64,000 bases of DNA from Liolophura sinensis (taxonomy: Eukaryota; Mollusca; Polyplacophora; Chitonida; Chitonidae), in the NCBI RefSeq assembly GCF_032854445.1, contig NC_088295.1, positions 79,142,028 to 79,206,027 on the forward strand, read 5' to 3'. The notes beneath the pieces are model-generated. The model did no database searches. It was not told where the DNA came from and saw only the letters and a program-made list of their open reading frames with translations. Every line of letters begins with the position of its first letter. The stretch's first letter is position 1. Below, piece after piece: positions 1 to 12,935 of the stretch. The position numbers and the translations under genes were made by a program.

Positions 1-669
1 ACACCAATCAAATAATTTTATTTATTAATGTATATTTATATTATTGTTGCTTAGCTCCCAATTTTTTAACTTCTATGATGACGGTCATTTTAAGGGTGGA
101 CAAAACCAGAGTGCGCGGTGTAAACCACGAAAATGTGTCACGTTACTTACTGACTTGCCCACGCGTGACCGTTTGGCAGCTATCACACTGTCGTCCCTGC
201 TCTGGTTTTACTCTCCATGCTGTACGTCTTGAATGATATTACACATATACACACCTATTCGTGCAACAGCGACCATTCTACGGATTTCTGTCCGATACCT
301 TCCCATTATAATACTGGTCCTAATCGTATAAGTGAAATATTCTTGAATACGGCGTATTAAGTAAGTGGAAGATAAATATTGGTGCATTGCACAATATACA
401 CGTGTTGGTGCAATGCATAATATACACGTGGTCTTTCATGAAGGTCAGAGTGCTCCACGTGCGTCTTCGACAGCTTATTGCCACTAAGGCCTTGCAAGCA
501 GGGAGGGACAAAAATACACATGTACTAAAACAAAACAAAAAAAGTGGTTGTCGACCAATGTATCATTCAACCCTTGTACGTATCATACCATTGCAGTGAC
601 TAAAGTGTTAACGTACTGTTAGGTTTTGCTGCCGTGGTGTGATATTTCTCTTCTTATCTTGCTGACCAG
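1..669. other. Left-edge non-coding stretch (intron of the monooxygenase gene)
   Basis: No exon is recognised here. It is presumed intron, because the exon starting near 670 begins mid-protein after a splice acceptor. It holds a SINE core fragment near 289-362. A stretch near 160-230 (GTTTGGCAGCTATCAC and following) recurs in diverged form near 40480-40545, so it is probably another short dispersed repeat. Confidence 0.5.
289..362 (+). repeat. SINE core fragment (family S)
   Basis: It contains the core shared by about eleven copies in this window: an ATAATACTGG segment, then TAAGTGAAATATTCTTGA. The tRNA-like head and A-rich tail are missing, so this is a decayed fragment. The family is described in full at 58067-58325. 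Confidence 0.6.
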
Positions 670-914
670 CTGACTGGGCCCACCTGAACCTCTACCGGCT
701 GGTGTGGCCTGTGGATCTCCCCCACCCCACGCTGGCCGTGGTTGGTTCCAGCAGTGTCCGGGGCCCGGTCATTCCGGTGTACGAGCTCCAGGCCCGTTGG
801 GTGGCTGGAGTTTTGTCTGGCCGTCTCAGCTTACCCCCCACCAACGTCATGAGAAAAGAGATCACTCAACGAAAATGCGTCCTTACGGAGCGCTACGGCT
901 ATCTTAAAGTGTCG
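670..914 (+). CDS. FMO: Flavin-containing monooxygenase, penultimate coding exon
   Basis: The exon encodes the C-terminal part of a class B flavin monooxygenase, which uses NADPH, FAD and O2 to oxygenate soft nucleophiles (N, S). The reading frame gives LYRLVWPVDLPHPTLAVVG and then PVIPVYELQARW. These match the FMO-family block of form 'LYK.VFPP.L..PTLA(V/I)IG...P..PI.ELQ.RW'. The acceptor is CCAG before 670 and the donor GTAAGT is at 915-920. The exon opens inside a split codon and closes in phase 0, which joins in frame to the exon at 3416. The FAD- and NADPH-binding N-terminal exons are outside the window. The acceptor is the least certain boundary. Confidence 0.85.
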
Positions 915-2280
915 GTAAGTTGTGTTGTATAACTTCTTCTTCTGCCCGGGCTTCCGGATTGTCATCAATCAATATAAACTTCACCACTTCTCTTTTTATG
1001 TAAGGGGCGAAACACCTCCAAGTCTATTGGTATAATTACACGTAAAGCACGATCTCATCCATTTTTTCTCAACGTCTGTGCGGTAATTTCTCAAAACATC
1101 AGCTTTACAGGAAATACACCTCTAAGAGTCTAACAACCTTATTACCGTAAAGGTCACGGAAAAACACAAGTCTGGGAGAATTTGTTATAAGTGAGATGTA
1201 ATGAGCTGCAATGTAAAACGTGCCTATGGTGGTGGGAGAGGGATTAGCATGGTCCAGTAGCGTCTGATATCATACCTCTGGAGGGAACGGTTTTGTGCTC
1301 ATCAGAGATGAGGAACAACATTCCCAAACTGTGCAATGGAATCGGGAAGAAGCCACTTATGGCGTAATACTGATAGAGAAAAAGCCAAGTCTGATTCAAT
1401 GGCTTTTATGTTTCTGTCCATGTCTAAAAATAAAACCCAGAGGAAATAGATATTTGCAAGGTGATTTATAGGTTAGTCTTCTCGTAAATTCTCGGATACG
1501 TGGTACAGTTAGTGAAGCGTGCTCGGAAAAATTTATGAGAAGTCAAAGGAAATTCAGACAAATAGCAGTAGTCGAGCGCTAAAATATCTGGATGATGGAT
1601 TGTATGTGTTGACAATCAATCATCTTTCCTCACCAATCAACCTCATTATTTTCAGATCCTATATTTATTTTTTTTTTGTAACGGAAAAACTCAAATAGCT
1701 TTCTTGACCTTTAAGCATAACCATATCGGGTGCTTTTCCTTATATGTAGTGTGTTGAATTGCAAACCGCCACCATAGATAGAGAGGTGTATATCACAGGG
1801 CCGAGCCTGCTCGTATTTAATTAGGAGTTTTAAATAGACAACCTTGGTACCATTTTTCCATCACTAAGCACTCAATCATAAGGAAGAGGCCAGTGAAGTG
1901 CAGGTCTCTTGTGTCAATATACTGTGACTTGGTGGTGTTTCGTTTGTGTCTGACGTCCTCGGCATAGCATTCCCGTGAGGCAGCACCTCCCATATGTCGG
2001 CATTGAAACCAACCGTCGCTATATGACCGACTGACTTTTAAATTACATACAAGTGTAGGATGAGGCCAAAGAAATGAATTATATCAAGTTTTACGGTCCC
2101 TTGGCAGGTCAGGCAAAAGTGGGTTAGTTGAGGGTGAAACATTGTCTTGCTGAGGTGAACATTCGTTTGTTGGGAGCGAACAATAATATGTTGTCAGTGG
2201 AAAATATCTTCTTGATATTGATTTCTTCAGGTGAAAATTCGCTAGGTGATGGTGAACACTGGCTTGATGGAGAGAACATT

Positions 2281-2569
2281 GTTGAGAATGAGAAATGATA
2301 TGCTGAAAACGGACATTTCCTTGTAGAGAATGTAAAATGGTTTGTTGAAAGTGGACGTTATCTTGTTGAGAATGAATAATGGTATGTTGAAAGTGGACAT
2401 TGTCTTGTTGAGAATGAAAAATGGTATGTTGAAAGTGGACATTGTCTTGTTGAGAATGAAAAATGGTATGTTGAAAGTGGACATTGTCTTGTTGAGTGAG
2501 TGAGTGCTTGGGGTTTAACGTCGTACCATTGTCTTGTTGAGAATGAACATTGTAGTGTTGAAAGAGAAT
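2281..2569. repeat. 42-bp minisatellite, about 7 units, one carrying a foreign insert
   Basis: Units begin with GTTGAGAATG at 2281, 2323, 2365, 2407 and 2449. The last two full units are identical and the earlier ones diverge progressively. The next unit (2491-2535) has its middle replaced by GAGTGAGTGAGTGCTTGGGG plus TTTAACGTCGTAC, the end of the dispersed family also seen at 28278-28609. 42 is a multiple of three, which explains the spurious long reading frames. Confidence 0.9.
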
Positions 2570-2996
2570 ATACAACTTTCTGGTTGACGATGACTATTGC
2601 CCTATATAGCTATTAAGGATGATATGCTAACCTGTGCTAAGTGTACCATCTTCTCACTCCTCCTACTCCATCGAATTTAGATGTCGTTATAATTGAAAAT
2701 GAGGTGTATGGTTTTTAGTGCGATTAAATTAACAAGTTCATTTTATTTTTATTTTAATGTTTTTCAAACCGTTTTCTGTCAGTTTGTAGCTCTGTCCCAA
2801 AACCAGTTTGCACTCGATAATTTATGTGGACGTGGTATAGCATGTGGACATCTGCTGTCGTTATCGATAATTGAAATCTGTGTAGACAAGGTAAACTTGT
2901 GTCGAAGAAGACGACGGAGTTTAGTAATTGTTCACAGTTAAGACCACTGCTTCGGTAATATGTTACTCACGACTGTTGTCCATGACACACAAGGCC

Positions 2997-3148
2997 CAAG
3001 CATCTGCGAAAGGCGAAGTTACTGAGAGATTTTGATCAAGCCAAGCGAGCCCACTAGACGGCTCATCACCCACAAGCATCTGCGAAAGGCGAAGTTACTG
3101 AGAGATTTTGATCAAGCCAAGCGAGCCCACTAGACGGCTCATCACCCA
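2997..3148. repeat. Perfect 76-bp tandem duplication
   Basis: Two adjacent identical 76-bp copies (2997-3072 and 3073-3148) each start CAAGCATCTGCGAAAGG and contain GATCAAGCCAAGCGAGCCC. No differences were seen, so the duplication is recent or is kept identical. Confidence 0.9.
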
Positions 3149-3415
3149 CATATGTGATACGAATAATCATAAGGATACAAAGAATGAGTAACTTTCTTTC
3201 TCAAATGACGATCACCGACCTGATAGAAAGCACCATAGGCTCCGTTTCGTATTTATACCGTACAATTTTACTGCATTTCATGAAAACAAAATGTGTAAAA
3301 TACAACCTTGGTGTGCAGAAAAGATAGTTGAGCTAAATATTTCCCACATCGTATGAACTGAGAGAAAAGACGTACAGTTGTATAATGTATCCACTAAATA
3401 GTAAATCTGTTTCAG

Positions 3416-3670
3416 GTTGACAGTTTGCCATACCAGGATGAGCTAGTTGAGGAATTAAATCTGAAGCCCTCTTTTTTCTCCATGCTCTTAACGTGTCCGT
3501 CGGATATCATCAGGTGGTACTTGGGTCCGTCATTCCCCATGCTTTACCGGCTATATGGCGAGCATTCCTGGAGCGGTGCTAGATCAGCCTTGGACAAAGC
3601 TTTGGCAAACGCTCGTGCTGACCAGATGAAAGCAGCCAAGAGACGCAGTGAAAGTGGACGAAAACCGTGA
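3416..3670 (+). CDS. FMO: Flavin-containing monooxygenase, last coding exon
   Basis: The exon starts in phase 0 after TTTCAG and reads VDSLPYQDELVEELNLKPS, then LGPSFPMLYRLYGEHSWSGA. This matches the FMO C-terminal block '(V)DY.PYMDELA...G.KPN' followed by 'GP..PYQFRL.GPG.W.GAR'. The TGA stop is at 3668-3670. Many vertebrate FMOs end in a hydrophobic membrane-binding tail; this one ends in a basic hydrophilic stretch (KAAKRRSESGRKP) with no such segment. The stop codon lies inside the first unit of the minisatellite that forms the 3' region. Confidence 0.88.
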   Translation, partial: VDSLPYQDELVEELNLKPSFFSMLLTCPSDIIRWYLGPSFPMLYRLYGEHSWSGARSALDKALANARADQMKAAKRRSESGRKP

Positions 3671-4417
3671 TGCTAACAATCAAACAAAAACACCGTGTTT
3701 ACTTTATTGCATGCAATGTAATGTTGTATGGACAGCAACCTCTCGTGGAAAGAAACAATTGCAATGAGATGGAACGAAAACAGTGAGGGTAAAAGTGAGA
3801 CAAAATACATTGAGTTTACATGATTTTAGGCTTAGAGAAACAAAATCAAATGGAAAGAAACAGGCGTAAAAGGGATAGGACGAAAATCGTCAGGCTAAAA
3901 GTAGAACAAAGCACATTGTGTTTACATCATATCTAGACATAGAGAAACAACTCAGAGGGAAAGAAAGAGGTGTAAATGAGTTAGGACGAAAATCGTTAGG
4001 CTAAAAGTAGAACAAAGCACATTGTGTTTACATCATATCTAGACATAGAGAAACAACTCAGAGGGGAAGAAAGAGGTGTAAATGAGGACGAAAATTGTTA
4101 GGCTAAAAGTAGAACAAAGTACATTGTGTTTACATCATATCTAGACATAGAGAAACAACTCAGAGGGAAAGAAAGAGGTGTAAATGAGATAGGACGAAAA
4201 TCGTTAGGCTAAAAGTAGAACAAAGCACATTGTGTTTATATGATATCTAGACATAGAGAAACAACTCAGAGGGAAAGAAAGAGATGTAAATGAGATAGGA
4301 CGAAAATTGTTAGGCTAAAAGTAGAACAAACACATTATGTCTAATAACCAATTATGCAATGTAAAGAAGTATGGACAGAAAACTCGACAGGAAAGAAAAA
4401 AGGTTTAACCAGACGGG
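3658..4417. repeat. ~106-bp minisatellite starting inside the FMO stop-codon context
   Basis: Seven units begin with ACGAAAA at 3658, 3774, 3880, 3986, 4088, 4194 and 4300, with lengths 116, 106, 106, 102, 106 and 106, then a diverged last unit. The inner units are nearly identical. The outer two are diverged and share TATGGACAG and GGAAAGAAA. The FMO stop TGA is part of unit 1, and the array would form the proximal 3' UTR. Confidence 0.88.
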
Positions 4418-6967
4418 TCAATCACAGCTAAAATAGAAAATACTTGTATTATTATTGCTTCGTGCTACACATATCACGTTACTCTTACAGCTAGTATCTT
4501 CTGCTTTTTTTCCTCATGTTATGCAGAACATTGGATACCAAAGACTTTCTCTTATGTCAACAGGTGTGCATATAAAGACTGAAAGGTGGTGTAGAACCAG
4601 AAGGGTTACACTCTGTCTAACACACCGTAGAATGAAATTGTTACTGAGTTTGCAAGAATGGTGACTTTAATTTGTTATTTATTAACAATATCGCCGCAAT
4701 ACAGCGGAAATCCTGCTAATGTGAACTTTAACCGCAGCCGGTCATTCTATAGCAATTGGTCGATCAAGGGCTACACGTCCTAAACTATTTCTGGAAATTA
4801 TTTTCCCTAAATTACCAAACATTTGTCAAAATATTAAAATTTATGCTGTTGGATTGTCAAGAATTTTCTGAAAATAAATAAGTTACAGTTCTGTTTAATT
4901 ATATTCTCAGTTCGAATTCGATCTTCTTTCACATGGGTGTAGTTAACTAGCCTGAGAGAGCGTTTAACTTCCCCGTGTCGATCACTCAATTCCTGACGCA
5001 TGTGTGAACAGCAGTAGAAGGGAGACTACTCTAACATGGTTAATATCACAACCCCTAACAAAGCTGTTTGATTCGGATTCGTTCTGCCAAATCGTTTCGC
5101 TTTCCAGCATCCGAAGAGTAAAAAAGTAAATAAATATAAAAAGATAAAGGGACACAGTACTAGCATCTCATTTTTCTTTGATGAAACGTAGACCACAAAA
5201 ATGGTTGGTTTTGCTGGGGCCTGTGCAACATACCTGTTAAATTAGTTCCAGGTTGCTGTAACCAAACACATCAGAACTGTCTCGACGAGATCGTTGGATG
5301 TCCGAATAGAATTGTTATTTATTTATTTATAGGTAAAACCCAGAAGGAGCCCGATAAATGCTCTATACAAAACATAACTCATGGTAACAATAAAAAACAC
5401 ACCTGACCCAAGTTAAATCCTGGTCTGAGGACCTAATCTAGAGATAAAAATATCCCGATCAGTAGATTGTAAAAAGGCATTACTTAGGCAAACGCCCTAT
5501 TAAAATGAGTATTTACAAACATCAAGACACTATCAAGATTATAAAAACAACTGTTGTTGAGGCTTCTCCGGACTGTTAACGCCAAACTGAAGTGTCTTTC
5601 ACTTACATTGTGGGCAGAGGGAAAAGAGGTGACTGGTGATAAGCTACAAAAGGACTTTCCCTCGTGTGGCGTACAGAAACAGGTACGTACATCATATTGT
5701 TTAAAGGCAAGTTGTCTTCTGCGAACGCCATACGGTACACATGCAGCAAGGGCGTCGTCGACCGCACAGTGAAACCAAAGTCTCAATAACAGTAAGATTG
5801 GCGGAAATGTACAAATTCCTAATGCTGGGATTAAATCGACATAGGGCGAGCAAGTTCCTGCACCACATAGCCATGGCCCGCCCTCTTATAAACCTTTCAT
5901 TTTGTATATTTAACCCGATTTCCTCAACATACGAGATTGTTCGTTTTATACATGCAATAATCACTACAGTACATATGATGCAGTTAAAATTTAACAGTAT
6001 CACAAACTCTGTCTGTACTGACATCTTGGCCAGGGAAGAATACTGATAATGATGGTAATGATATTAGGCCAAATAATACATTTCTAAGTTTAGATGAACC
6101 CTAGGTTTATCTCACGTGGCTTGATTATGCAGGATTACTTTAGCTACACGCACGTTGCATAAGGTATATTTTTATCAGACTATAACTGAAGTAATATTTG
6201 GCCATACAATCCAACTTTAGCCTAGGCTTGCTTATCGCACACTGCATCCAATCATTCAGCATCATTGCATCCATGTAATATAGGAATTCTTTTGTGCAAT
6301 TTTATATTTTTGATCTGTTGAATGTTAAAAATTAATGCTTTGTATAAGTCATGTTTTCTTAGATATGCATATAAATATGATGTTAGTTTCATCTTGCGGC
6401 TAAAAGAGCTCCCTGGTTTCATATAGGTTTTATACTGTTGCTGGATTGTTTTAGCTTTTACCCTTGTTGGAGGGTTTAATGGTTGAGGACATCGGTTAAA
6501 ACGTTCCTCTAGGCCTCTCGCAGTTTGTATGAAAAGGCTATATAACAAAAATAGCTTGGCGTTTACTATGACGCTTAATTACAAAACAGACGTATGATCG
6601 AATTCGTCTTGAAAACATTGAAAATATAAATGTTTCCATTGTATGAATATTGTGCCGGATTCTCGACAGACGTTTCAAACCGTCTGTATTATCAGGTTAG
6701 GTGTACAACAGGTGTTCGGGCCTTGTCGCGACCCCATCCATCATCTGTTCCATGCGCACTCTTAGCAGGGTTGGTGTGGGTATCTAGAGACACAGGCAGT
6801 GTCAGCCAATGACTGGGTCAGCATAATACTTAGATGGAGATTAATTCTTGGGCCGTCCATTCACATTGTGATGTGTACACGGGCTTTTAACGTTGAAAGC
6901 CTCACCCGCCATGAATGGGAGAGAAAGGGAACGATAGAAAAGGTCAAGGCAAGGGATAAAGTGACTA

Positions 6968-6995
6968 GGGGAGCGGGGCTGGCGGGGGGTGGGGG
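6968..6995 (+). other. G-rich tract, candidate G-quadruplex
   Basis: Four G-runs of four or more lie within 28 bp (GGGG, GGGG, GGGGGG, GGGGG) with short loops, which fits the usual quadruplex pattern. No gene is recognised next to it. Confidence 0.6.
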
Positions 6996-9900
6996 TTTAG
7001 TTATTATGGGGAATACATGAGTGACTCCCTGGGGTAAGGTTTTAAGTAGCATTATTATACTTATCCGGGATTATACATGTACGTTTCTGACGTTTCAAAA
7101 CGAGCAAAAATAAGGTTCGCGGGAAACTACGATTGACTGAATTTCGAAACTGCCTTTTAGCTATAAGAACACCAGTGTCATCTAGCCCATAGTCATGCAT
7201 AACTGAGTGATGACGTCATTTCCTGAACGCGTCATGCATTGTATATCAAATTGGAATAGGTGTTAACTAAACGTTGGTGAGGAGAGGTCAAGGCTCGAAA
7301 AAATGCAGAGAAGTGGAAGTAAAGAAAGGCAAATAACGCTTCTTAGCCCCGCCAAACAAAGGGAGCGATCACGTGGGATTGATTTTCTATTTCATTTAAA
7401 ATAAACAGTGAACTGTCGACGCACGGGAGCCTGTGCATAGCTTTAGCATGGACAGTTGGATTTGATGCCTTCACGCTGGCATAGTGCATAATTCCGCCCA
7501 ACCTAGCCCGTATATCTGCAATGTTAAGGTAGTTCAATGCACACTGGTTGAAGAAATTTCTTTTCTTTCGCTACCATTCCAGCTCATTTTTTTAACAATT
7601 TTGCCATCTTTAGATGTATCGTTGTGTATAACACTAGACATTTTGACAGGTGTCACAAGAGCTAAGCTGTTACTCCACATCATATCCCGTGATGCATAGC
7701 GCGACCTTGTAACAACTGCATTATGCAATGAGTTTAACACCAACTGCTGTGTTATTTGTTCACGCCCCCATGCCAGCAATAGGTCTACCCATTGTGAGAC
7801 GAAGGTGTCTCCAGACAGTATTTTACCTCAAAGCTATGTGCTGATTTTATTTAAACAATAGACTATTCTACATCAAAATTCCAGACATGTTTAAATAGGC
7901 TGTACTGAGTGCGATGCGCCGTGATCCAAGACATTTCACACAACAGATCTGGAAACTTTGCCTATTCACACGTATTGATGTTGAGAAGCCTTACAGGTTA
8001 GTGCCGCCGCAATGTAATACAGAGGTGTTTCAATTTTGCAAGTTTTTATGAAGTAATATATATTGTCAATCATTATCATCTTCAGTGGCCAATGCTGAGC
8101 AATGTGAAAAACGTGTCCATTCCTTGCGATACATATACGACTCAGCACAGTTCCTATTTGAGATTTATCGGGTCAGTGTAGGCTTCGGCAAGTTTAAGCT
8201 TCTATGCAAACTTTCTCTGTTGAACTTCTTCGGCAACTTCATCCACTGTTGTCCGAACGGGTATATCGATCGCTATTTAGAATGCCTCTGAGCTGTGACC
8301 TCAACTACTGGAGCTCTTTATGTGACAATTTAAGCAACCTATGAAATACCGTTTTCTGCATGTGTTTGCTTATAGGATTAACATGTGAACGTTATGTAAC
8401 TGCCAGCATGCTGGAGAGGAACACCGTCTTGTAGCACTCAGCTGAACGGAACACCTGGAAATAGCCCGGCGACTCCTCCCGTCTTCAAGCCGGTTAACCC
8501 TTGTGCTATCTATTACACACACGCACTGCATCTGGGATTATCTAACAGATCAAGCGCGTCCTTTACTTACATGGATACCAATAGGCCTGGTCACAGACTA
8601 GGGAAGCTTACTGAACTAGAACGCGAGAGGAAATTCGAACGGAATTCGAAATTCTATAACCTGACCTTGGCCTAGTAAAGGTCAGTCCCTGTGATTTTAA
8701 GGACGATAGCTGCACCCAGCCGTGCAGGGCTCAGCCCAGTCCCTGCGCGCCATGACATGGGAACCATACCTACGTCCTCGGTGCTGGAATATACGTACCA
8801 CGCAAGATCTAAATTATGGTGAGCTCAATATACTTTTTGTAGTTAAGAAGGAATATATTTTTTATGCTACAAATATGTTATGTCCTCATCATACTATGTT
8901 TTTCTCTCCACTGTGAAAAGGAAACACTTGCTTTTTATTTTTCATATTTCGTGTGTAATGTTAACGTATCACAGCTACATTGTCTATACCATGTCCTATT
9001 GCAAGTCTTTTTTCCATAGCCTTATTGTAACAAGTGACAGTGAAATTTATATTTAAATCACTCCTATAGTTTTTAAGGGGAAAAACCTGCTAAATGACAA
9101 CATTTCAAGCTGGTGAAATGTCTCGGATTAGAAACAATCATTTAGTTCGGCCCAAAATAACCTCGACGTAAGAAGACATTGTCTGGAGACGCTTTGAGAG
9201 GATGCGGTCCTGACGAGTTCTGTCTGGCAAAATGAATGGCTATTAGCGCCATATTGTTCTCGGGGAATTTACAGGTGTGTACAGAAGATTGAGTGAGTTG
9301 AGTAATGAGTGTTAATGCTAGTCCATGATTGCATGGCATAAATGCACGTGGTAGTGACTGTAACAACCAAGGTTGGGCGTTTACCATTTATTGCCGCGTT
9401 TGAAACACTACGATTAAGTGTGCTATAATGATATCTGATCCTCGTATCACTTTGCAATGTGAATACGGAGAGACACTGTGCAACTTTCACGTAGTGTACC
9501 TTGTCTGTATAACGCCGTGACAGCTTATGTACATCGCATGTTGGGTTTTTACCGTATCGTGGCAACTTGCTCGAACAATGCCTTTTTGTCCCAATTTAAA
9601 ATGGCATTGAAACTCCCAGACAGTTGAATTGTTTTGAAATATATGTGTGCAGAGTACCTCAACGACTACCTCTCAGTATATCACGAATTTCACATTTGTT
9701 AAGGTTGTTTAAAATTTGTACACCTGAAGCTGAAATCAACCTTTCCCAGCCTTCGCTGTCCTACAGTGTGTATTTGTTTGTGCATGTATGTGGTCAGCAC
9801 ATGTACGGTATCTAATGCAAATCCGAACGTTTGAGCTTCACTCCTTGAAAAGGGGTATTTCTTGACAAACGTGTGTTACACAATGGTGTCGCTCCTACCA

Positions 9901-10796
9901 CAACTTTGACATTTCTCTTCGGAGTAAACAAGAACCAAGAACAACAGGTGACTTGGTTTGTAACAATTAAAGCAAATCTTTATGACTCTAACCTTTTGTT
10001 ACACAGTAAAAGTGCGCTTGCTCTTAGCCTGAGCGAATACCATCGTCTTACACAGGTTTTACGCTAATCAGTATGTCTGACTGTTCGTGCCTAAATTACG
10101 TGGCTGTAATGAATATTCATATTAATTGTCTGATTGACAGCAGTAACAATGTTAGCTTATCAGATATATACTTCGGTCTGAGTAGACACGATCACACGTT
10201 AGTACATGGTGCACTGTTCACATGTCCGTTAAAACCGAATAATCAGATGTCTCGACAGTATGATAATTAACCCAAGAGACAGAGTGAGTGCAAATGACAA
10301 GTAGCCTGGAATTGCATTTTTTAAGTATACTTGCTCCGTTCAACAATGTGCACTGCTTTTATGACTAACAAGTGCTTTTGTTAAGCAGGACATCGAAAGA
10401 ACTATGACTAAGATACCGATATTACATTGTTGCTAGTTTGTTGCTAGTTGTTTGCTCATATATAGTGAAAGTCAGTTACCGGTATGTTATTCACAGACGT
10501 CTGACATATGAGGGATAGCAAGGGATAAACATGTAGTGTTATATGTGTAATTATGTAAGCTAATACAAAAAGTTTTAATGTAAACTTTGCTTTTATGGCA
10601 ATCTAAATATCAAAGACATTGGAAAGAATGTTAAATTATCCGGATGACAGTAGTACAGCACTATACCTTTATATTTATAGTATATATATATATTTGAGAA
10701 ATAGAGAAAGATCCCCTGGTGAGGAGAATTTACGTAGGAAAAAAAAATAATAAAACGCCTTCTTAACTTTCTACATTCTGTTATATTCCAACGGCA

Positions 10797-10962
10797 GTTT
10801 CAAACTTCATGTTATTTTCAAGGAATATGAATAAGAATGTCCACCGAGGTCTTTACATAGGATATGTGTTACCAGTAACTAAGGAACATGTTACGTACAT
10901 GTCAAAACATGTGGACATTCATATTCATATCCCTTGCAAATAACATGAAGCTTGAAAGTATT
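10797..10962. mobile_element. Foldback (MITE-like) element with ~47-bp inverted arms
   Basis: The left arm (about 10798-10844) holds CTTCATGTTATTTTCAAGG and ATATGAATAAGAATGTCCAC. The right arm (about 10911-10959) is its near-exact reverse complement, with GTGGACATTCATATTCATAT and AATAACATGAAGCTTGAAAG. A central spacer of about 65 bp separates them. No coding capacity and no clear target duplication were seen. Confidence 0.75.
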
Positions 10963-12574
10963 TTTGCTTAAGTAGTAAGTTTTAACATAAGGCATTTATT
11001 GAAACTCTTAAGTGTTTGCTTTATTATGTAACCACGGCAGATAACATTCTCCTAATGCCAGCTTTCTAAATTTAAGACTACGCCATAGAGAGTAAAACCA
11101 CAGTAGCGACGACAGTGCGAAAGTTGACAAATTGTCACACAAAACTGTTGAAATCCGTTGTCTCGTCAGTTTATTTCAGTTAGGCTTTTATTATTAGCGT
11201 TCATGTATGTGAATGGTCACATAATAACAAATTTACATTAAGATTAGCACCATTGCTAATCAGAATTAGGCAAACGATGCAAAAGTACAAAGCTTCGGGG
11301 ATGTTGATTCCTAGAGCGGAATCCTGGTTTTATGCAGTCCATTTAAGTTGTAGATATTATTTGTAGGATGTAGTCGTACGCAAGCCGTGTTCAAACCTAC
11401 ACTGACCGGTATGTTATTAGGACATACCAATGTTGTGATATAAATGCAAGTATCTGTATAACACAGGAAATAAGTGCCCATGCAAACATATGGAATTACA
11501 TAAGCTTTAAAGGGTACACGAAACGCTCAGTTTTTATTTCTTAACGTGAACTTTGGAATGTCGCCTAACATATGGAAGTGAAAAGACAGCTCATGTTTTC
11601 TCCAAGCCCCCAAAATTCCGAGAAGTAAGTAGCCTGCTGTGGTGACGTCAACAACTTTATTGGGGGAAGAGCCCGAATTCGGGGCGCTAAGCGGGTCCTG
11701 CGTGTTAAGTATGTTCAAGTATTGACTTTTTTTCAGTGATTTTTTCTCATTGTTTTGGCATATCTTTCTTTCATTTTTCTTTAAACCATATTCTTCGTTT
11801 TAGAGTACATTTTCACGTAGCCTTTAATTTACCTCGCTAAAATTGTGTCTTTTCTGAGGAATTTTTGTTTTGAATCTCAGTCATGTTAGACTTTCATGAC
11901 CAAACGGAAAATTAGCCTTTTAGCTCAACCTCAGGATATACTACAAGTTAAGATTAAGTATGACTAAAGTCTTAGACAGCATCTGAGATCTGAAGTGGCC
12001 GAGAAAGACAATGTTGAGTGTGTTCAGAAAAGGTTGTTCGTCTGAGTACATCAACCTGTCGGTGAGTTCTATTGTTGTTAAGTTCATGTCATCTTGTCTA
12101 GTGTTGCGTGGGATCGTGACTTGCACTTTAATCAGTAGATCTGGATTCTGTAGGTAATATTTCTGTCATACTTTCTGTATCTGTTGTCTTGCTTCATACA
12201 CCAGTGTAATATTTTTCTATTTGAAATTCAGTCTTAATATTATGGATAGATATTACGTTTTGCTTGCTATAAACCCCACCGCCTCTTTGGTGGGAGCCGG
12301 AATAGTCAGTTATGCTGGACTAGACGAAACCAGACTGCAGGATTTCTAGAATACTGGCACATGTTAGTAATACGTAAACAAACTGTGCTATATAGCAAAA
12401 CAAAACATTTTGGCTGACGCCAATCGGGTCACATCTGCTGCTTAAAGACTGACATTTTGTGTATCCAACTTTCTGGCGTTCAGTGTAAGACAGCTAAGAC
12501 ACGATATGGCTGAAGTGTATCTTACTTTCTCGCTTCGATCCCAGTGCAAGAGCATATAATACGATTTCTGTAAC

Positions 12575-12632
12575 CACGCTATGGCAGCAATATTGCTGAA
12601 GTGGCTTTAAGCCATACTTTATTATTCATATT
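12575..12632 (-). repeat. Short dispersed repeat (family R3), minus copy
   Basis: Its reverse complement contains GGCTTAAAGCCACTTCAGCA and ATATT, similar to GGCTTTAACGCCTCTTCAGC followed by AATATT at 31599-31664. Two diverged copies in opposite orientation indicate a dispersed family not otherwise identified. Confidence 0.5.
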
Positions 12633-12935
12633 CCAAAACTGAACTTCGATGTGTCGGAAGACCATTGCTGTTTCATCTTAAACTTCCAGCTAAGCAAAAA
12701 TAAAATTTAATCTTTGTACTGGAATCTTCTTGATAAAACCCACGAAATCTTTAATCGTATAAAACCCCAACAAACAATCAAACCAAACAGCACATGAATC
12801 AAATGAGGCCTTAGAAATCCAATATCCTTCATTCAACATGTCTCACATCAAAGCTTGGGGCTATGTGAAGTGTAACGTGTAAACTATTCGAAATTTTTTT
12901 TTTCAAGTAGACAAAACCTACAATGCAATAATCTT

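Larger units (their letters stand above)
915..3415. other. FMO terminal intron
   Basis: The stretch between the two FMO exons has a consensus GTAAGT donor and a TTTCAG acceptor (3410-3415). Apart from a 42-bp minisatellite (2281-2569) and a 76-bp tandem duplication (2997-3148), I see no gene in it. The longest minus-strand reading frame (2084-2575) is made of minisatellite and is not a gene. Confidence 0.7.

Noticed and set aside
2084-2575. 163-codon minus-strand reading frame with repeated FHSQQDNVHFQ-type blocks
   Set aside because: The blocks are translations of a 42-bp minisatellite; there is no domain, and the repeat keeps all frames open.
3416-3670. Reading the basic C-terminal tail of the FMO as a truncation
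   Set aside because: The stop and the final exon align with the usual FMO end; absence of a hydrophobic tail is noted as a feature and not as evidence of truncation.
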